From Glebionis coronaria (Eukaryota; Streptophyta; Magnoliopsida; Asterales; Asteraceae), in assembly GCA_025667525.1 (NCBI GenBank), contig CM046882.1, positions 26,129,394 through 26,193,393 of the forward strand: DNA of 64,000 nt. The letters are read 5' to 3'. Of this stretch, positions 37,773 to 49,759 are shown one piece after another. The number at the start of each line of letters is the position of its first letter. Position 1 is the first letter of the stretch. The notes under the pieces are model-generated. The model saw only the letters and a program-made list of their open reading frames with translations, was not told the origin of the DNA and did no database searches. A program made the position numbers and the translations under genes.

Positions 37773-40436
37773 ATCTTCCCCCATGGGACGACGTGTAGAA
37801 TTCCTTACAATATTTTTCCTAACAAGTACATAATGATTAAGAACAAGAGCTTTCATGAAGCGTCTAATGCTGATGTTGTCTTCTGAGGCCTTTGACTTCA
37901 AAACGACTCATCTTTAAGTAACTTGTAGTAGAAATACTGTAACGGCACGAGCTAAGTAATCCATATACTTCTGGTTAAGGAGAAGCTTCTGAATTAACTT
38001 CCCCCTAATTCATGCCACATAAACTTGATGTAGAAGCTTTTAAATAGCTTCCCCCTAAACTGACAATCCTCGTAAGAAACTTCAAAGCTTTCAATAAAGC
38101 TTAGAATGATTAAGCGCACAGCGGAATCTAACAAGCAAATCCCATCATATAACATGATAACGTTGCTAAGAGGGATTGAAAGTTTGGGGCACACCAAGTA
38201 GATCAACAACTTCTCTTCTCACACTTGAATAATTCTTCTGAATTTTTCTTCCCCCTGAGAGTTCAAGTTATGCATACTAGAAAGAATCAAGACATTCTTC
38301 CCCCACATAGTTGAAGAAAATAAATCAATCCCAAGTATGAAGCTCAAATACTGAAGTGGACACTTTATCCCATTCATGAAGTTGACATCGTAACACCATA
38401 GTCAATTAAGTCCCGAAAATGCACATATCTTCTTCCAGAGATGCACCAGAGTCAATTAAGTCCCGGGAATGCATATCTCTCCATATAGGATAATGATGAT
38501 GTTTAATTCCAACAATCAAACAATTAAACCTCGAATCAGTAGTGTACCGTTTAGAGATTGATAACGCCACGAGTTAAAACACTGATTTTCTCTGCGGCTA
38601 TGACAAATGTCATCCCGGAATGTCTTCAAATCAAAAGAAGGTATGAAGTTCATCACGTGTACTCGTTGTGCGTTCAATGTGTCTTCTTATTCCCCCTTGA
38701 TGGTTTCGAAATTCGGAACCATCAATAAATCGCACGCACATGTACCTGAAAACTCGTGAGAATAATAAATAAGCTGAATTATATATTTTGTGAGAATCAG
38801 GTGTTGATCGAAAATCTCTTCTCATAAACTCTCCACGGCTATCTTTACCAACCCACTTGAAAGCAAATTGAAGTGACCACTGATAGAATGAACCAAATAC
38901 ATTAAACATGAAACTGAATAAAAATCCTTCGATCTTGTGACTTAAGCTTGCACTATTGTTGAATGAGGAACGGTGGAGAAATCTCTAAGCACCCAATGCA
39001 TCACTGAAGAATTCTATAAGCACAACACCTCTTGAAATTATCCACGTCGACTAAGCGCGTGACACTGAGTACAACATGTAACCCCTTTAAGTGATAGTTA
39101 TCCGAGTCATCAACCAACCACCCCGAACCCGAAAACCAAATAAACAAGTCTTCATTCTAAGATTAAGCACGAGCAAGTTATCTTGGAAGATAAAATAAAT
39201 ACACGCCTTCGAAAAATCCGTCTTCAACTTCCCATAATTAATACCCGGTCAAACAAATCCGTAGCTACTAAAAAATCGCCAAATTTTCTTGGTCTCGTCA
39301 AATAAATTTTGTCACATTTGTCATGTCACTTGTTGTCTCGTCATATTTTCATAAAAATCATTAACCATTAACCATAAACCAAAAATGTATACCAAAACTT
39401 TGTTCAAATAAACCAAATTAATGGTAGTGAACGAATAGCATACATTTTAGCCCAAATTTGGTTATAATTCGGTATTTAAACATGTTGAGTAAAAACATGA
39501 ACAAATCAGTTGTCAAAAGTCACTAGGCTTGTCCCATTTTATGTTTTTGACCCATGTCACGAGTCTGGTCCAAGACACAAACATAATACCCGGTCCACAA
39601 GATTGGGATATAACTCCCACAACCCTAATTTCACTCACACAATTACCCTAATCTCATTCTTAGTTCAATCCGCCCCTCACCAAACTCCTCCTAGAAACAT
39701 CTGCCCCTCCTTTATCCACCATCATCAACGAATCCTCTCATCCTCCATCAGATCAAAACAATCATCAAATCTTATCATCACAGATTCATAATAACCAAAT
39801 CACCAAACCCCCCATCGAATCAAATCATCTATTCTAAATCAATCGAACCATGTACGATTGATTCCATCATACCCCTTTAATATAATAGCTTAAAAATGAA
39901 TCGAACCATATTAAAATTGAAGAATCAAAACGAATTCGTCTTCTAGATCTCTACCTTGAGGTCTCTGGTAGGTTAAAATAATTGATTGCATGTGGTTATA
40001 ATCGAATAAGTGAGATGATTATAACAAAAAAATGTTATAAACCATTCATATGATTCGTAAATTAATTGTGGGTTATTTCCAACAATATATCTGTGATGAT
40101 TTTTATGGTTTCGTGATTCTTGATCTAAAAGATCTTGAATAAATTATATTACCCACAAACCAATGAATCTGAGATTTTTGTTTTTCTGTGTTTGTTATAT
40201 TGGATTTCGAGTCTAGATGGTGTTAAGTGACGATGGGCATTAGGTAGACTTGGAGTTGATTGGGAGTTAAAAGGTTGGTGTAGGCAGTTTGAGGTTAAAT
40301 CTTGGTCCTCTGGTTTTATAAAAACAGTCGCAATGTATTTCTTTTAAATAAAATCCATCGCAATGTTTCTTAAGGCCATCGCAATGTTTTCTAAATAAAC
40401 AATGCATCGCAATGTTTTAGAACAATGAGTCCATCG

Positions 40437-40556
40437 GAATGTTTTTGAACAGCCAATCGGAAGGCGTTCCATCGGAATGCGTTCCATCGGAATGCATTCC
40501 ATCGGAATGCGTTCCATCGGAATGCGTTCCATCGGAATGTGTTCCATCGGAATATT
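40437..40556. repeat. 15-bp tandem repeat inside the young LTR element
   Basis: CCATCGGAATGCGTT is repeated about seven times with few changes, flanked by looser CATCGCAATGTTT copies from 40325 to 40440. Being a multiple of three, it produces artificial repeat peptides on the minus strand (RIPME, SDGTH and FRWNA, by frame). No sign that it is translated. Confidence 0.75.
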
Positions 40557-41056
40557 CGATCGCAATGTAGAAACCAATGGTTTTTGCGATCGCAATATTC
40601 CGATCTGACTGTAAATCTGAAAGCTTTTCGTACTTTTTCCGTTTTTCTAGGAACAAATTTTTCTGGGCACATTTCATCTTCATCTTCAAAAAATGTTACA
40701 TAACCCAGAAATGATATAAACCAGATAAAAAATAAGATCAGAAACAGTAGACATAGAACCAGATTTAAAACGTGAAGGGACTTAAGATGATGACCACTTT
40801 TGACTAGTGGGTTCTGAAAACCAGATGTGGACTGTGAGACAACCATTTGACCAGGATAGATGTAACAAATTTTGACCATGATAAGAATGGATATAAGAAC
40901 ATGTGAACGTGACAAAAACTTGTGAATATTGAAAGAAAACACAAACCGTGACAAAGAAAATGATACATATGAACCAAAAAATGATAGAACGAGACACAAA
41001 AAAAATTTTAGACCACCAAATCAAAAACATGAACACGATCCAAGGATGGAACCGAG

Positions 41057-41068
41057 GCTCTGATACCA
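41057..41068 (-). promoter_or_regulatory. Primer-binding site (initiator tRNA-Met)
   Basis: On the minus strand the sequence TGGTATCAGAGC lies two bases inside the right LTR. It is the usual plant primer-binding site complementary to the 3' end of initiator tRNA-Met. Confidence 0.9.
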
Positions 41069-41070
41069 AT

Positions 41071-41351
41071 TGTAGATTTGCTTTTAGCTAATCCGGTGGT
41101 CTAGGTGGGTGGTAGAAGGTGGAAGCCATTGTTGAGTGAGAGAGAAGAGAGGTTGTATGTGAAAGATAGAAAATGTATAAAACTAAGGAATGAAAACACA
41201 AGCAACACCCCTCCTTGGAAGCCTAGGAGGGGTATATATAGCCACACACCAACACTTAACTATACATTGAACCTAGTCTAGTCTAAGCGTGTGTGACTAT
41301 AATAACTAATGGGAATTATTAAATGTCGTCACATAAAGTGAATTTCCAACA
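41071..41351 (-). repeat. 5' LTR of the young element
   Basis: 281 bp, identical in length to 37492-37772 with five substitutions (for example GGTGGAAGCC versus GGTGAAAGCC). Confidence 0.9.
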
Positions 41352-41356
41352 CTAAC

Positions 41357-42763
41357 TTCTCCTAATTCTTAATTTCCAGGAAACCAATGTATCTTGTTGT
41401 GATTTTTGTCAGTTATTTGCTTATGAATGCTTTGTGGGTTAAACTAGACATAGCTTCAACCTCATGAGAAACTCTTATAGCAAGGACAACGGCCAAATCG
41501 TCCACACAATTCCTAGTATCATGTACTTTCCAAACTTCACCGGTGAATAACATTTTCAAGTTATATAAGGTAACTTTAGTCAACGAAACCTAATCCAGTT
41601 TCCCTTCGAACGAAGGAGTGGTGAATTAATTCATAAAATGGTCTTCTATGCTTGTACCATTCCAATTAGGTTTTCAAGCATCCTGCACCAAAACATGTTT
41701 ACAAAATCAAGGCTTATTAGGTGATAATGCTTAGAGAAGTCTTGTAGATTTCAGGTTTTTTCTGTCTCTCTATTGCATAGTTGCTTCATGAATGTTGTGC
41801 CAGAATCAAAGTTCATGACTCAACAAGAAGTTCCCTTATCAGCTACTATATTTTATTTAAATGTTTCTTCTATAATATATGTATCAAATCCTGCTTACAT
41901 GACTAAATTTATTTGAGTATATGCATACAGACTGCCCCTCTTGCCCCTTTTATGTATACCGTAGTCTATAGATCCTAAGAACCTAATATTAATCCAACAT
42001 GTCCGGGTATTTTTCTTGATGTAATTTCAGCAGATAACTCACAAGTGATAGGGGTGTACTTGCTTATGTAAGTGTTTGTTTAAATTTGTAAAAAGTTGTT
42101 ATCTCGATGTTTTGCGACATTTTTTGGGTAATATATTGCTATTTAGATACAAATATGGATTAAAATATGGGTTTTAGGAGATTGGTACTACTTTGTAAGT
42201 TCGCTCACTTAGATGATCTAATTGAAAAATACACTAAAAGAGATGGAGCTCGTGCACAAAGTATAGGCGGTGCTGAAGTTGCAAAAAAGATGTATGGCTA
42301 GCCGTTAATGTGTTTCTGGTTTATTTTGTCAAATTTGCAGCTTGAAATTTTGAAGGACATCTAAAGTGCAAGCAACTAGAGCGAAGAAAGAAGACTAATT
42401 GGCAAGCTGATGTAAGTGACTGAACCAGCACTGCCCAACTCTAATCCTTTAGTTAATAATCCTTTTTTGAAGGTATGAAACTTCATCATCTGAATATTGA
42501 CATTTAAGTCTCTATCGTGTAGATTATGTTATAAATATAGGTCGCTAGGTCATTTATACCTGCAACAAGTACATGAGGTATATCTTTATAAATTTAAACT
42601 TGGGAAATCATATATGCGTTGTGAAACATAAACTGTAATCCTAGTCAAAAGTGATATATCGAACTGTGGATATTCGAACACCAGTTAATTTCATTCGGTA
42701 TGTCATATTTGCATTGTGATTTGTTTGCAGGTTGGTGATGTTTTTAATACTATATACAAACTT
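41357..42763. other. Outer-CACTA interior between the two nested elements
   Basis: No gene identified. One block near 42200-42300 is open in the plus frame (FAHLDDLIEKYTKRDGARAQ then SIGGAEVAKKMYG, stop) and looks coding, but I cannot assign it. Confidence 0.35.
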
Positions 42764-42796
42764 GTGCACTACAACAATCCAGCCCTTCCCCATCGG

Positions 42797-43207
42797 GGTT
42801 TTCCCCAGCGACAGCGTGTCGCTGGGGAAACGACGCTAAATGACAAAATATGTCTGACGTGACAAACTTGCTTGTAGAAATTTTGACCAAAAAATAAAGA
42901 AAAGTTTCCCCAGCGACATGTCGCTGGGGAAACGTTGTCTAAATTTTGACCAAACTATTTCACAAAAATGCAAGCGGGAGATTAACCCGCCAAATTTTCC
43001 CCAGCGACATGTCGCTGGGGAAACTTTCTTCTACGGATTAATCCAAGTGATTAGTGTTAATGTGTTGTTTATTTATGGCCCAAAGTTTCCCCAGCGACAT
43101 GTCGCTGGGGAAACTTTCAGGATTCCCTCCAAATGTTTTTCGTTAACGCGCCTATTTAACAAAACGACGAACAAAAGTTTCGCCAGCGACATGTTGCTGG
43201 GGAAACG
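42797..43207. repeat. Left subterminal palindrome array of element C
   Basis: Five copies of the TTTCCCCAGCGACA/inverse palindrome at about 42797-42830, 42903-42933, 42996-43025, 43084-43114 and 43177-43206, spaced about 70-105 bp. The first has an altered centre (GACAGCGTGTCG) and the last is imperfect. Probable binding sites for the element's DNA-binding transposition protein. Confidence 0.8.
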
Positions 43208-43607
43208 TTGACTGCAATTTGACCAACATATTTCACAAAAAAGTGTAATGTTTATATAATATTTTAATAAATATAAAATATATATTAAAAAATATAGTTA
43301 TTAAAATTTAAAATAGTATATCTCTTTTTATGATAAAAAAAGTTAGACAAATGGTTAATTTTCCCGCTAATGTTTTCCCGCCAATGTTTTCCCGTCAACA
43401 TTTTGCCCGCCAAAACTTAACATTCACTGATAATTGTTAAAATTCATTGTTAATATTAATTAAAAATTGTTAACATTCATTGAGGCTTACAAACAAACAC
43501 GCCTAAACCTAACTTTATTCTACACGAACACTTAAACACGCGCTTAATTAAACATGGATATTAAACCGATAATAGACTCATAAACACGAAAACAGATACA
43601 TCATAAA

Positions 43608-44071
43608 CTAGTTCAAACGAATGTTCCCCATGTCATCGTAAAGGTCGTGAAGTAGTGCAGCTGATTCCATTGTGTGCCTATCGCAATTTTTGTACAACTC
43701 TACTGTACTCTCAAGTACCCTTATCATTCCAGTCAAGCGCACACAGTTTGCACACGTTGAAGAGCTTAGAGAAGAAATTGGAATTGTTAAAGGTCTGGGA
43801 GAAGAGCTTGGAGGAGAAAAGCTCGTTGAAGGTCTCAAAGAAGAGCTTGGAGGAGAAAAGCTCATTGAACCTCCAAGAGAGTTGATTAGTAGTTGCACGC
43901 GTTCGTCTTTCCATAAAAAAAATTGCATCCATATGAAACTGGACATTGAACCTGTGAACGTGGACAAGCATAGTACAGTCTACCAAAGGATTCAGTTTGC
44001 CACTATTCTCGAAGAACTACATCTCCATCTCCACACTTGCACGGAAAAGCTTTATGCTTCAACATCTTCAT
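43608..44071 (-). pseudogene. zf-GRF small protein gene, antisense in element C
   Basis: From ATG at 44071 the minus strand reads FPCKCGDGDVVLRE, TAG, WQTESFGRLYYACPRSQVQC then YGCNFF, the Cys pattern of a GRF zinc finger. After a one-base shift it continues LWKDERVQLLINSLGG, a Ser/Pro-rich linker with two FSPPSSS-type repeats and a helical end, CANCVRLTGMIRVLESTVEL ... ESAALLHDLYDDMGN. Small GRF proteins of this layout recur in plant transposons, where their role is unknown. It is transcribed opposite to the transposase genes. One stop and one shift disable it. Plus-strand frames here are its shadow. Confidence 0.6.
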
Positions 44072-44240
44072 AATAACAATGTGTTTGTGATAATAAGTGT
44101 GTGTGTGTGTGTGATCTGCTGGTGGTTGTTATGATAAGGAGTGTGTGTGGTTGTCCTTTTATGGTAAAAAAGTGAGGGAACTGGTTAACATTTTCCCGCC
44201 AGTGTTTTCCCTCCAATTTTTTCCCGCCAATAATGGTTAA

Positions 44241-45823
44241 CATTGAACCTCTAATGTTGAACCCTATCTAATACATTGAACCTCTAATGATGAACCCTAT
44301 CTAATACATTGAACCTCTAATGATGAACCCTATCTAATACATTGAACCTCTAATGTTGAACCCTACCTAATACATTGAACCTCTAATGTTGAACCCTATC
44401 TAATACACTGAACCTCTAATGTTGAACCCTATCTAATACATTGAACCTCTAATGATGAACCCTATCTAATACATTGAACTTCTAATGTTGAACCCTATCT
44501 AATACATTGAACCTCTAATGATGAACCCTATCTAATACATTGAACCTCTAATGTTGAACCCTATCTAATACATTGAACATCTATGTTGAACCCTATCTAA
44601 AACATTGAACCTCTAATGATGAACCCTATCTAATACATTGAACCTATAATGTTGAACCCTATCTAATACATTGAACCTCTAATGATGAACCCTATCTAAT
44701 ACATTGAACCTCTAATGTTGAACCCTATTTAATACATTGAACCTCTAATGATGAACCCTATCTAATACATTGAACCTCTAATATTGAACTCTATCTAATA
44801 CATTGAACCTCTAATGTTGAAACCTATCTAATACATTGAACCTCTAATGTTGAACCCTATCTAATACATTGAACCTCTAATGTTGAACCATATCTAATAC
44901 ATTGAACCTCTAATGATGAACCCTATCTAATACATTGGACCTCTAACGATGAACCCAATCTAATATATTGAACCTCTAATGTTGAACCCTATCTAATACA
45001 TTGAACCTCTAATGATGAACCCTATCTAATACATTAAACCTCTAATGTTGAACCCTATCCAATACATTGAACCTCTAATGATGAACCTTATCTAATACAT
45101 TGAACCTCTAATGATGAACCCTATCTAATACATTGAACCTCTAACGATGAACCCTATTTAATACATTGAACCTCTAATGTTAAACCCTATCTAATACATT
45201 GAACCTCTAATGATGAACCCTATCTAATACGTAGAACCTCTAATGATGAACCCTATCTAATACATTGAACCTCTAATGTTAAACCCTATCTAATACATTG
45301 AACCTCTAATGATGAACCCTATCTAATACATTGAACCTCTAATGTTGAACCCTATCTAATACATTGAACCTCTAATGATGAACCTTATCTAATACATTGA
45401 ACCTCTAATGATGAACCCTATCTAATACATTGAACCTCTATTGTTGAAACCTATCTGATACATTGAACCTCTAATGATGAACCCTATCTAATACATTGAA
45501 CCTCTAATGATGAACCCTATCTAATATATTGAACCTCTAATGTTGAACCCTATCTAATACATTGAACCTCTAATGTTGAACCCTATCTAATACATTGAAC
45601 CTCTAATGTTGAACCCTATCTAATACATTGAAACTCTAATGATGAACCCTATCTAATACATTGAACCTCTAATGTTGAACCCTATCTAATACATTGAACC
45701 TCTAATGATGAACCCTATCTAATACATTGAACCTCTAATGTTGAACCCTATCTAATACATTGAACCTCTAATGTTGAACCCTATCTAATACATTGAACAT
45801 CTAATGTTGAACCCTATCTAATA
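44241..45823. repeat. 33-bp minisatellite, 48 units
   Basis: The unit is CATTGAACCTCTAATG, then A or T, then TGAACCCTATCTAATA. The array covers 1583 bp, i.e. 48 units less one base (a deletion in the unit near 44580). Units carry either the GATGAAC or the GTTGAAC variant in a patchy order, with scattered point changes. Each frame of the unit contains a stop, so it is non-coding. It is bordered by AT-rich DNA (45824-46250) with its own loose repeat (ATATACAATTATATAAAA). Confidence 0.95.
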
Positions 45824-46250
45824 CATTTTTAAAAATAAAATATACAACTATATAAAACGTATTTTTATTAATAATTTAAAACTAAATTACATAAATGTTA
45901 TATAAAAAATATGTAATTATATAAAACTTATTATTATTAATTATCTAAAAGTAAAATATACAATTATATAAAAATAAAATATACAACTATATAAAACTTA
46001 TTATTATTAATAATTTAAAACTAAATTACATAAATGTTATATAAAAAAATATATAATTATATAAAACTTATTATTATTAATTATCTATATGTAAAATATA
46101 CAATTATATAAAGCGTATTATTATTAATCATTTAAAACGAAATTACATAAGTATCATATATAAAAATATACAATTATATAAAACTTATTATTTTTAATTA
46201 TATAAAACTAAAATATACAATTATATAAAATATACATAAATGGTTAAAAA
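45824..46250. repeat. AT-rich diverged tandem repeat
   Basis: Phrases TATACAATTATATAAAAC, TTATTATTAATAATTTAAAAC and ATTACATAAATGTTATAT recur four to five times with a period near 90 bp. No coding potential. Confidence 0.55.
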
Positions 46251-46254
46251 TAAG

Positions 46255-46519
46255 TTTCCTCAGCGACATGTCGCTGGGGTAAGTTTTGTTAATTTTAGAA
46301 ATCCCTCCAATATTTTTCATTAACGTGCTTCTTTTACAAAACGACAAAACCAAGTTTTCCCCAGCGACATGTCGCTGGGGATAGATTCGTTAGCATCAAC
46401 AAGTTATTAAGCCAGCTGGCACAAACGACAAATTATAAAGTTTCCCCAGCGACATGTCGCTCGGGAAACTTTCGTCAAAAGTTAATTAACTTTCCCCAGC
46501 GACATGTCGCTGGGGAAAC
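46255..46519. repeat. Internal palindrome cluster of element C
   Basis: Four 28-bp palindromes at about 46255-46282, 46353-46381, 46440-46467 and 46490-46519, upstream of the leader. The positions suggest a promoter-proximal regulatory cluster, as TnpA sites overlap the promoter in Spm. Confidence 0.7.
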
Positions 46520-47956
46520 GTTGACCAGTTCTTATCTTCAGAGAAACGAATCATGGAAAACACATAACACTTTTATCTCTTTTTCATCTTCATCTCTCCG
46601 TAAATCATCCCATCACCACCAATCATCACATCACCACCAACAATCACACCCCCACCAACACCATCCCTGCTACTCATCCCCGCTACTCATCCCCGCCACA
46701 ACCATCAACACCAACCCCGCCACCAATCCATCAACACCAACCCGGCCACCACCACCACCAATCCGCCACTCCGCCACCAATCCACCACTCTGCCACCACC
46801 AATCATCTTTAATAATTGATAAAAAGTAATGTTTTGTTTAATTTTTATTTTAGATTTTTACATTTTGATTTTAGATTTTAATTTTGATTTTAATTAATGT
46901 TTTGTTTAATTTTGTTTTATGTTTTTGAGCCCGACTGCTGCGGAGCCCCGACCCCAGCCGACCAAGCCCGCCACCGTCCGTCCACCACCAGTCCATCGTC
47001 CAACCGCAGCCGAGACGCAGCCCCGACAATAGCATAGGTTTTTATTTTTAATTATTATTTTGATTTTTTTGGGTTTTAAATGTTTTAATTGATGATTAAA
47101 ATGAGTTTCTTTTATGTTATTGTAGAGCCGACCACAGCCCGAGGCGCAGCCCCGACCACAGCCGACCACCAACTGACCACCACAAATAACAAGTATGTTT
47201 TTTTTATCATTTTGGTTTCCCCAGCGACATGTCGTTGGGGATTTATAAGCTTGTTGATTTCCGTTAAACGTAAATCCAAACACTCTTTAACTGTGTAAAA
47301 CGCAAAACCAAACACTCGCTATGTTGCTTATCAGCTTATCCGAATAAGTTGTTTTCAAACAGCTTATCCTGATAAGCTTATCAGGATAAGATGTTTGAAA
47401 CAGCTTATCCTGATAAGCTTAGTGGAATAAGCTGTTTAAAAACAGCTTACTCTGATAAGCTTATCAAGATAAGCTGTTTTCAAACAGCTTATCCTGATCA
47501 GCTTATCCGAATAAACTTTTTGCAAACAGATTATCCTGATAAGCTTATCAGGATAAGCTGTTTGAATACAGTTTATCCCGATAAGCTTATCGGAATAAGA
47601 TGTTTGAAAACAACTTATCCAACTGTTTTCAAACAGCTATCCTGATAAGCTTATCAGGATAAGCTGTTTGAAAACAGCTTATTCTGATAAAGCTTATCAG
47701 AATAAGCTGTTTGATATAAATGTTTTATTGAATTAAACCTTAGGAATGTTTTAGGATTTTAGCGATTAATTTCAGAAAATTCCCGTCTGAAATTGATCAA
47801 CCTATAGAAAATCCGTCCGAAGTTAATTTAATAGGAATTAACTTCGGAAAGTCCCCTGTTTGGGACTGCTTTTTGATTGTTTTGTCTCATTTAGGATATG
47901 AATGCGTATAACTGGTTTACTATTTGAGATGATTTCGACAGTGTTTCTCCTTTACT
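46442..47956 (+). repeat. Leader duplication, copy 1
   Basis: About 1.5 kb repeated directly at 48005-49536. It contains a palindrome, a CAC/CCA-rich block starting ATGACTAGTTC... (short frame 46521-46829 rich in His, Pro and Ser), intron-like T-rich DNA, a GC-rich block with GCCGACCACAGCC repeats (46928-47030 and 47126-47195), a palindrome at 47217-47239 and an array of AAGCTT-centred palindromes. The GC-rich blocks have donor-like borders (AACAAGTATGTT), as expected of untranslated leader exons. Confidence 0.75.
47330..47720. repeat. Array of AAGCTT-centred palindromes, copy 1
   Basis: About eight hairpin units with half-site CAGCTTATCCTGATAAG and its inverse, joined head to tail with variants. 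Full units are up to 40-bp palindromes. Frames across it (47391-47645) give artificial YPDKLIRISC repeats. Confidence 0.8.
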
Positions 47957-48004
47957 ATTTCACAACTATTTCACAAAAATGCAAGCGGGAGATTAACCCG
48001 TCAA

Positions 48005-49536
48005 ATTTTCCCCAGCGACATGTCGCTGCGAAACTTACGTCGAAAGTTAATTAACTTTCCCCAGTGACATGTCGCTAGGGAAACGTTGACCAGTTCTTAT
48101 CTTCAGAGAAACGAATCATGGAAAACACATAACACTTTTATCTCTTTTTCATCTTCATCTCTCCGTAAATCATCCCATCACCACCAATCATCGCATCCCC
48201 AATCATCACAGCACCACCAACAATCACACCCCCACCAACACCATCGCCGCTACTCATCCCCGCTACTCATCCCCGCCACAACCATCAACACCAACCCCGC
48301 CACCAATCCCTCAACACCAACCCGACCACCAACACCACCAATCCGCCACTCCGCCACTAATCCGCCACTCTGCCACCACCAATCATCTTTAATAATTGAT
48401 AAAAAGTAATGTTTTGTTTAATTTTTATTTTAGATTTTTACATTTTGATTTTAGATTTTAATTATGATTTTATAATTGATATTGTAATTGATAATTAATG
48501 TTTTCCTTAATTTTGTTTTATGTTTTTGAGCCCGACTGCTGCGGAGCCCCGACCACAGCCGATCCCGACCCCAGCCGAACAAGCCCACCACCGTCCGTCC
48601 ACCACCAGTCCATCGTCCAACCACAGCCGAGATGCAGCCCCGACAATAGCATAGGTTTTAATTTTTAATTTTAATTTTGATTTTTTTGGTTTTAAAGGTT
48701 TTAATTGATGATTAAAATGAGTTTCTTTTATGTTATTGTAGCCCCGACCACAGCCCGAGGCGTAGCCCCGACCACAGCCGACCACCAACTGACCACCACA
48801 AATAACAAGTATGTTTTTTTATCATTTTGGTTTCCCCAGCGACATGTCGTTGGGGAAACACTCTTTAACTGTGTAAAACGCAAACCCAAACACTCGCTAT
48901 GTTGCTTATCAGCTTATCCGAATAAGCTGTTTTCAAACAGCTTATCCTAATAAGCTTATCAGGATAAGATGTTTGAAACAGCTTATCCCGATAAGCGTAG
49001 CGGAATAAGCTGTTTGAAAACAACTTATTCTGATAAGATTATCAGGATAAGCTGTTTTCAAACAGCTTATCCTGATCAGCTTATCCGAATAAACTGTTTT
49101 CAAACAGCTTATCCTGATAAGCTTATCAGGATAAGCTGTTTGAATATAGTTTATCCCGATAAGCTTATCGGAATAAGCTGTTTGAAAATAGCTTATCCAG
49201 CTGTTTTCAAACAGCTATCCTGATAAGCTTATCAGGATAAGCTGTTTTCAAACAACTTATTCTGATAAAGCTTATCAGAATAAGCTGTTTGATATAAATG
49301 TTTTATTGAATTAAACCTTAGGAATGTTTTAGGATTTTAGCGATTAATTTCAGAAAATTCTCGTCTGAAATTGATCAACCTATAGAAAACCCGTCCGAAG
49401 TTAATTTAATAGGAATTAACTTCGGAAAGTCCCCTGTTTGGGACTGCTTTTTGATTGTTTTGTCTCATTTAGGATATGAATGCGTATAACTGGTTTACTA
49501 TTTGAGATGATTTCAACAGTGTTTCTCCTTTACTCC
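48005..49536 (+). repeat. Leader duplication, copy 2
   Basis: Second copy of 46442-47956, with substitutions and small indels. It lacks the TTATAAGCTTGTTGATTTCC insert after the palindrome at 48830-48857. The first palindrome of the pair is damaged (CGCTGCGAAAC). Its AAGCTT palindrome array is at 48902-49290. A 48-bp piece between the copies repeats sequence from 42950-43000. Confidence 0.75.
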
Positions 49537-49640
49537 TACGAATATGTCTTTAAACACATATTTGGGGAGTTGAGGGGAAATGCTGCCGAAATTTTCTCAA
49601 ATAGTAAATCGGTTATACGCATTCATATATGAGACGAAGC
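49461..49640. repeat. Inverted repeat just upstream of the transposase
   Basis: TGAATGCGTATAACTGGTTT and TACTATTTGAG (49461-49507) return inverted as CTCAAATAGTAAATCGGTTA and TACGCATTCATAT (49595-49635), leaving a loop of about 90 bp ahead of the TNP2 start at 49760. Confidence 0.65.
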
Positions 49641-49759
49641 ATCAAAGAGTGGGTTAGGATTGCCTTCCATAGTTGCACTAGGTTAACAAAACATCTAGGA
49701 TTGCTTTCCATAATTGCCTTCCATGTAATAATAACAAAATATACGGATAAAACACAGTT

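Larger units (their letters stand above)
37492..41351 (-). mobile_element. Young non-autonomous LTR retrotransposon (3.86 kb)
   Basis: Two 281-bp LTRs (37492-37772 and 41071-41351), TGTAGATTTG...TTCCAACA, are flanked by CTAAC (37487-37491 and 41352-41356). I count five mismatches between the LTRs, so the insertion is recent compared with its neighbours. The primer-binding site and polypurine tract show minus orientation. The 3.3-kb interior has no gag, protease, integrase or RT motif, so it depends on a partner element. Frames at 40344-40999 are driven by a 15-bp tandem repeat; 39510-39791 is low-complexity. Confidence 0.9.

Noticed and set aside
40344..40999. Minus-strand proteins with repeats such as IPMER or SDGTH
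   Set aside because: Three frames of the same 15-bp tandem repeat are open; none has other protein features.
42797..43207. CRISPR-like array of palindromic repeats with spacers
   Set aside because: Eukaryotic context, at a CACTA end, palindromes inside variable AT-rich DNA and recurring throughout the transposon; no cas genes.
43655..44073. Glu/Leu/Lys-rich plus-strand frames
   Set aside because: Antisense of the Ser/Pro-rich linker of the zf-GRF gene on the minus strand.
46521..46829. His/Pro/Ser-rich 102-codon frame, also at 48086-48409
   Set aside because: Arises from a CAC/CCA-rich leader block; the two copies differ by simple repeat slippage and no protein family fits.
47391..49223. 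YPDKLIRISC-type repeat proteins
   Set aside because: Translation of the AAGCTT palindrome arrays; DNA-level palindromes explain them better.
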